Source of the DNA: CAWEWH01 sp963812775
GTDB taxonomy: Bacteria; Pseudomonadota; Alphaproteobacteria; Rhizobiales; Beijerinckiaceae
Reading direction: 5' to 3'
Length of the DNA: 64,000 nt
NCBI GenBank assembly: GCA_963812775.1
Contig: CAWEWH010000007.1
Span: forward strand, 1,116,001 to 1,180,000
Shown: positions 60,774 through 64,000 of the stretch, in pieces
How the letters are laid out: the number at the start of each line of letters is the position of its first letter
Position numbering within the stretch: the stretch's first letter is position 1
Made by a program: the position numbers and the translations under genes
The notes under the pieces: generated by a model
The model's input: the letters and a program-made list of their open reading frames with translations, nothing else
The model's database searches: none
Told to the model about the DNA's origin: nothing

Positions 60774-62975
60774 TCAGGCGGCAGCCGTGAGGCCGTCGGC
60801 GCCGGCAAGCGCCACGACGACCTGCGGCGTGCCCAAGGCCTTGAGCGCCTCGGAGACTTGCGCCGCGCTGCCGTCCTCCTTGTCCGACGGACGGGCGGCC
60901 ACGACGGCGCCTTCGACGCGCGGCGCAAGCAGCGGCGCGAATTCCGCCCGCCGGTCCCCCGCCACCATCAGGAACACCCAATCATAGGTTTGGTCGAGGG
61001 CCGCCAAGGCAAGCTCGACCATGTCGGCGGCGTCTTTCAGCACGGCCTGATCGTGCGTGCCCGGCGCCATGATGTGCAGTCGCGACCCCGTCTCGCGCTC
61101 GATGATCTCGGCAAAGGAGGCCTTGGCGGCCACGAGATCCGAGAGGCCGAGCCGGTTCGGCGAAATGGCATCGTCGGCCACGGAAACGAGAATCACCCGC
61201 TCGTTGCGGGCGAGATGGCGAGCCAGCCCGCGCGCCGTCGCCAAGACGCCATGGCCGTGCACCGCTTCGGTGATGAGGACGCGGCGGCCGCGGCCATCCT
61301 CGCGTGCCGGCGGCAGTTCCGCGGCAAGCTTGGCATAGGCGCTCGACAGAGTGGCACCTGCCCCCACGGGCACCACGGCCGCGTCGGCCGGCAGACCCTG
61401 GTCGGCGAGGTCGAGGGCCGGCAGATCCGCCGCCCGCATTTGCCGGCCGGTGTCGACCGCCCGGTCGGCTGCCGCCTCGTCGAGGCCGGGCGGTCCGGCC
61501 GCTCGGCGGGCGTGGGCTGCTCCGTTGCCGGCGGTTGGGATGGCGTCGAGAGGCATCGGCGGAGGCGCCGCGATGGCGCGGCCCGACAACAGCTCGCGGG
61601 TCACCACGACCGCGCATGCCGAGATGAAGGACGCGAGCGCCGCCAAGACGACGATCGGCATCTTCTTGGGGAAGGTCGGAATGGTCGGCGCAATGGCGCG
61701 CGACAGGATGCGCGCATCCGCCGGCAGCGCGTTCTCGGCATCGCGGGCAGCCGCCTCGCGATACTTGCCCTGGTAGGATTCGAGCTGGTCGCGCACCACC
61801 TTGGCGTCGCGCTCCAGCGCGTTCAGCTGCGGCTCCAGCTCGTTGGACTTGGCCACCAGCTTACGCAGCGCCTCGGTCTCGTTGAGGATGCTGTCGACCC
61901 GGTCGCCGGCGATCTTGGCGTCGTTCTCAAGGGTGCGGACGATGCGCTTCGCCTCGTCGCCGATCTGACGGTCGAGGTCGGCAATCTGGGCGTTGAGCTC
62001 CTTGATGCGCGGATGCTCTGCCAAGAGGGTGCGCAATTCCAGCGCCAGCTGGCCGCGCAGCGTCACTGACTGTTCCTTGAGCCGGCGCACCAGCTCGTTG
62101 TTGGAGACGTCGGGGACGTCGAGCACCCGGTTGCCCTTGAACGCCTCGCGCAGGATCCTCGCCTTGGCCTCCGCGTCGGCACGCGCGGTGCGCGCCGCGG
62201 CGAGCTGCGCCGACAGCTCCGTCAATTGCTGCTCGAGCAGGTTGCCGGTGGCTCCACGCGGCAGGCCCTTGTCGCGACGGAAATCGCCGACCTTCTTCTC
62301 GGCGTCCTCGACGCGCTTGCGCAGCGGCTCGATGACGGTGGCGTAGAAATCGGACGCCGAGCGCGCCGAGTCCTTCTTGGCCGCCTCCTCCATCTCCAGG
62401 TAGAGGGAGGCGATGATATTGGTCATGTCGGCGGCGAGCTGCGGATCGCGCGAGGAGAACTCGACCGACACGACGCGCGACTTGCCGACGACGTAGACCA
62501 AAAGCCGGTCGTAGTAGGTCTCGAGCACGCGATCGTCGACCGGCCGGTCGGCTGGATTCTTCGTCAGCCCGAACGTCACCAGGAGCCGGCTGAGCGGCCC
62601 CATGCTGCCGGCCACAGGATCGAATTCCGGATTGCCGACGAGCTTGCCCTTCTCGATCGCCCGGCGCGCGAGATCCCGCGACATGATCACCTGGATCTGG
62701 CTCTGCACCGCCTCGGCATCGAAGCTCCGCTCCGTCTCGCGGTCGCTGGCGTCAATGCGCGTGAACTTGCCGCGGTCCTGGAGGATGAGCTTCGCCTCGC
62801 CCGAATAGCGCGGCGTCACGAGGTTGACGGCGACGAACGAACCGACGAGCGCCACGAGGGTGATGCCGACGATCCACTTCGCGCGGCGCCGCAGTGCGCT
62901 CCAAATCTGCTGCAGATCGATCTCGCCCGACTCGGCCGGTGCAGAAGCGAATTTGTCGAATGGCGGCTGCGGCAT
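60774..62975 (-). CDS. GumC/Wzc-like exopolysaccharide chain-length protein with degenerate ATPase
   Basis: Polysaccharide co-polymerase of about 733 residues. A Wzz domain starts at EIDLQQIWSALRRRAKWIVG with a membrane helix at about 30-55; a long coiled coil (about 215-430) and a second helix (PIVVLAALASFISACAVVV) follow. The cytoplasmic C-domain aligns with BY-kinases, but the Walker A position reads ITEAVHGHGVLATARGLA without GK[ST], and no Tyr-rich tail is present, so it should be inactive as a kinase. It sets or guides chain length with the Wza-like protein encoded divergently. Confidence 0.9.
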   Translation of the reverse strand: MPQPPFDKFASAPAESGEIDLQQIWSALRRRAKWIVGITLVALVGSFVAVNLVTPRYSGEAKLILQDRGKFTRIDASDRETERSFDAEAVQSQIQVIMSRDLARRAIEKGKLVGNPEFDPVAGSMGPLSRLLVTFGLTKNPADRPVDDRVLETYYDRLLVYVVGKSRVVSVEFSSRDPQLAADMTNIIASLYLEMEEAAKKDSARSASDFYATVIEPLRKRVEDAEKKVGDFRRDKGLPRGATGNLLEQQLTELSAQLAAARTARADAEAKARILREAFKGNRVLDVPDVSNNELVRRLKEQSVTLRGQLALELRTLLAEHPRIKELNAQIADLDRQIGDEAKRIVRTLENDAKIAGDRVDSILNETEALRKLVAKSNELEPQLNALERDAKVVRDQLESYQGKYREAAARDAENALPADARILSRAIAPTIPTFPKKMPIVVLAALASFISACAVVVTRELLSGRAIAAPPPMPLDAIPTAGNGAAHARRAAGPPGLDEAAADRAVDTGRQMRAADLPALDLADQGLPADAAVVPVGAGATLSSAYAKLAAELPPAREDGRGRRVLITEAVHGHGVLATARGLARHLARNERVILVSVADDAISPNRLGLSDLVAAKASFAEIIERETGSRLHIMAPGTHDQAVLKDAADMVELALAALDQTYDWVFLMVAGDRRAEFAPLLAPRVEGAVVAARPSDKEDGSAAQVSEALKALGTPQVVVALAGADGLTAAA

Positions 62976-63165
62976 GAACCCCGACCTCACAGAACCCCTG
63001 AAGCGAGTTTGGCGGTACATGACGGATGCCATGATTATGGTTGCCGGCGCGTTAAGGCGGGCTGCCCCAGGCCGATCGATGCCCGGGCCGGTCGACCCGA
63101 GGCCGGGTCGATTAATCTTTATTAACCATAAGCGGGCTATCGAAGGTCACCTCGCGGGAACCTCG

Positions 63166-63723
63166 ATGCTCAAGCTCGCCCGGCCCTTGCTGCTGTTGAT
63201 CGCGCTCCTCGCCCTTAGCGCCTGTGCGACGGCCCCGCCTGCCGTCTTCACGGGAAGCATCAACGCGCCCTACACCCTCGCCAGCGGCGACAAGCTCAGG
63301 GTCATCGTCTTCGGCCAGGACAACCTCTCCAACATCTACGCCGTCGATGGCGGCGGCCGCATCTATCTGCCGCTCATCGGCGACGTGCCGGTCAGCGGCC
63401 GCTCCACCCAGGATGTCGCCAAGGAGATCGAAGACAAGCTCCGCAAGGGCTACGTGCGGGAGCCTAAGGTCACCGTCGAGGTCGATACGTATCGACCATT
63501 TTTCGTTCTCGGCGAGGTCACCAATGCCGGGCAGTTCCCCTACGTGAACGGCATGACCGTGCAGACCGCCGCCGCCATCGCGGGCGGCTTCTCGCCGCGC
63601 GCCGCCAAGGACCATGCCGAGCTCACGCGCGTCATAAACGGACGGCCGGTTACCGCCACCGTGCCGATCACCTATCCAGTGCGGCCCGGCGACACCGTCG
63701 TCATCAAGGAGCGTTTTTTCTGA
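63166..63723 (+). CDS. Polysaccharide biosynthesis/export outer-membrane lipoprotein (Wza/GumB-like)
   Basis: Lipoprotein of 185 residues. The signal LLLLIALLALSACATA has a lipobox (LSAC). The poly_export domain starts YTLASGDKLRVIVFGQDNLS, then IYLPLIGDVPVSGRSTQDVA, and a SLBB-like part VLGEVTNAGQFPYVNGMTV. A short GumB/ExoF-type protein forming the outer-membrane exit. Its stop overlaps the next ATG by one base (TGATG). Confidence 0.92.
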   Translation: MLKLARPLLLLIALLALSACATAPPAVFTGSINAPYTLASGDKLRVIVFGQDNLSNIYAVDGGGRIYLPLIGDVPVSGRSTQDVAKEIEDKLRKGYVREPKVTVEVDTYRPFFVLGEVTNAGQFPYVNGMTVQTAAAIAGGFSPRAAKDHAELTRVINGRPVTATVPITYPVRPGDTVVIKERFF

Positions 63724-64000
63724 TGCATGCGCCCGCCTCGAGCGTCGCCGAGCAAGCCTCCATGACCTCGGACGCTCCGCAGCGGCCGCTGCGCATCGTG
63801 CACATTTTCCGCGCGCCCGTCGGCGGGCTCTTCCGCCATGTGCGCGACGTGGCCCGCGAGCAGGCAGCGCGCGGTCAGGAGGTGGGCATTTTCTGCGACG
63901 CCTCTACGGGGGGCGAGGCCGCCGCCAGCCTCCTCGACGCGCTCAGGCCGTCCCTCGCCCTCGGCGTCGTGCGCGTGCCGATGAGCCGCTATCCCGACTG
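63723..64000 (+). CDS. GT4-family glycosyltransferase, 5' part (cut by window end)
   Basis: Open frame from ATG 63,723 to the window end, 92 codons without a stop. After about 24 residues it reads RPLRIVHIFRAPVGGLFRHV, then RDVAREQAARGQEVGIFCD, the N-terminal domain of GT4 glycosyltransferases in exopolysaccharide loci. Start overlaps the Wza-like stop, so the two are translationally coupled. The C-terminal domain lies beyond the window. Confidence 0.82.
   Translation, partial: MHAPASSVAEQASMTSDAPQRPLRIVHIFRAPVGGLFRHVRDVAREQAARGQEVGIFCDASTGGEAAASLLDALRPSLALGVVRVPMSRYPD

Noticed and set aside
63112..63127. TTAA-N6-TTAAC before the Wza-like gene, resembling a CtrA box.
   Set aside because: The established CtrA consensus has a 7-nt spacer (TTAA-N7-TTAA); here it is 6, in a naturally AT-rich promoter spot.
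1..64000. CRISPR arrays, tRNA/rRNA genes, insertion sequences, phage or plasmid origins.
   Set aside because: No direct-repeat arrays, no tRNA T-arm pattern with matching acceptor stem, and no transposase, integrase or replication protein seen.

Overview
The window is GC-rich chromosomal DNA from an alphaproteobacterium, most probably of the order Hyphomicrobiales (Rhizobiales). Pointers are a PmtA-type phosphatidylethanolamine methyltransferase beside Psd, a long-form ArgC close to rplM-rpsI, DUF2842 and DUF1272 proteins, heme A synthase, short palindromic intergenic repeats of the kind common in Bradyrhizobium-like genomes, and a sigma-70 promoter close to the rhizobial CTTGAC-N17-CTATAT pattern. 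Genus cannot be fixed from the sequence. I see no tRNA, rRNA, CRISPR array, insertion sequence or prophage.

Layout. 1-1,646: end of a chemoreceptor and a MOSC protein. 1,796-10,940: a catabolic island with a fumarylacetoacetase-family hydrolase, two thiolase-like/DUF35 pairs, a hydroxyisobutyrate-dehydrogenase-like enzyme, a methylisocitrate-lyase-like enzyme, a PrpF-family isomerase and a wrecked flavoprotein gene. 11,204-13,911: DUF1272, a PaiB-acetyltransferase fusion, and argC behind an apparent leader-peptide attenuator. 14,013-17,136: a tripartite tricarboxylate transporter. 17,224-20,831: flavin monooxygenase, Nudix hydrolase, agmatinase, then a guanidine-II riboswitch in front of a guanidinium exporter, and DUF3140. 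21,051-23,666: rplM-rpsI and a second chemoreceptor. 23,701-29,803: acyl-CoA and aromatic-type metabolism with a divergent TetR regulator. 29,941-40,121: metY, YCII, an acyl-CoA carboxylase subunit, MFS, two luciferase-like oxidoreductases, a P450 and an SMP-30 protein. 40,239-43,324: Mop plus a BtuCDF-like ABC importer behind a ModE-type Mo-box. 43,489-46,691: aldehyde dehydrogenase, heme A synthase. 46,831-53,108: envelope lipid genes (metallophosphoesterase, glycosyltransferase, PmtA, membrane protein, anchored aminotransferase, Psd). 53,056-57,853: TRAP transporter, FadR-type regulator and uronate dehydrogenase. 58,348-64,000: the start of an exopolysaccharide locus.

The most interesting signals are regulatory: (i) a strong promoter, leaderless Arg-rich 19-codon ORF and intrinsic terminator directly upstream of argC; (ii) a guanidine-II riboswitch whose P1 strand is an exact anti-Shine-Dalgarno; (iii) a 24-bp ModE-like box before a Mop/ABC operon.

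A caution on quality: eight genes are frameshifted, and nearly every lesion is a one-base insertion. One flavoprotein gene carries about eight insertions, one deletion and one stop. That bias points to sequence or assembly error at least as much as to gene decay, so the singly frameshifted genes are annotated across the shift.
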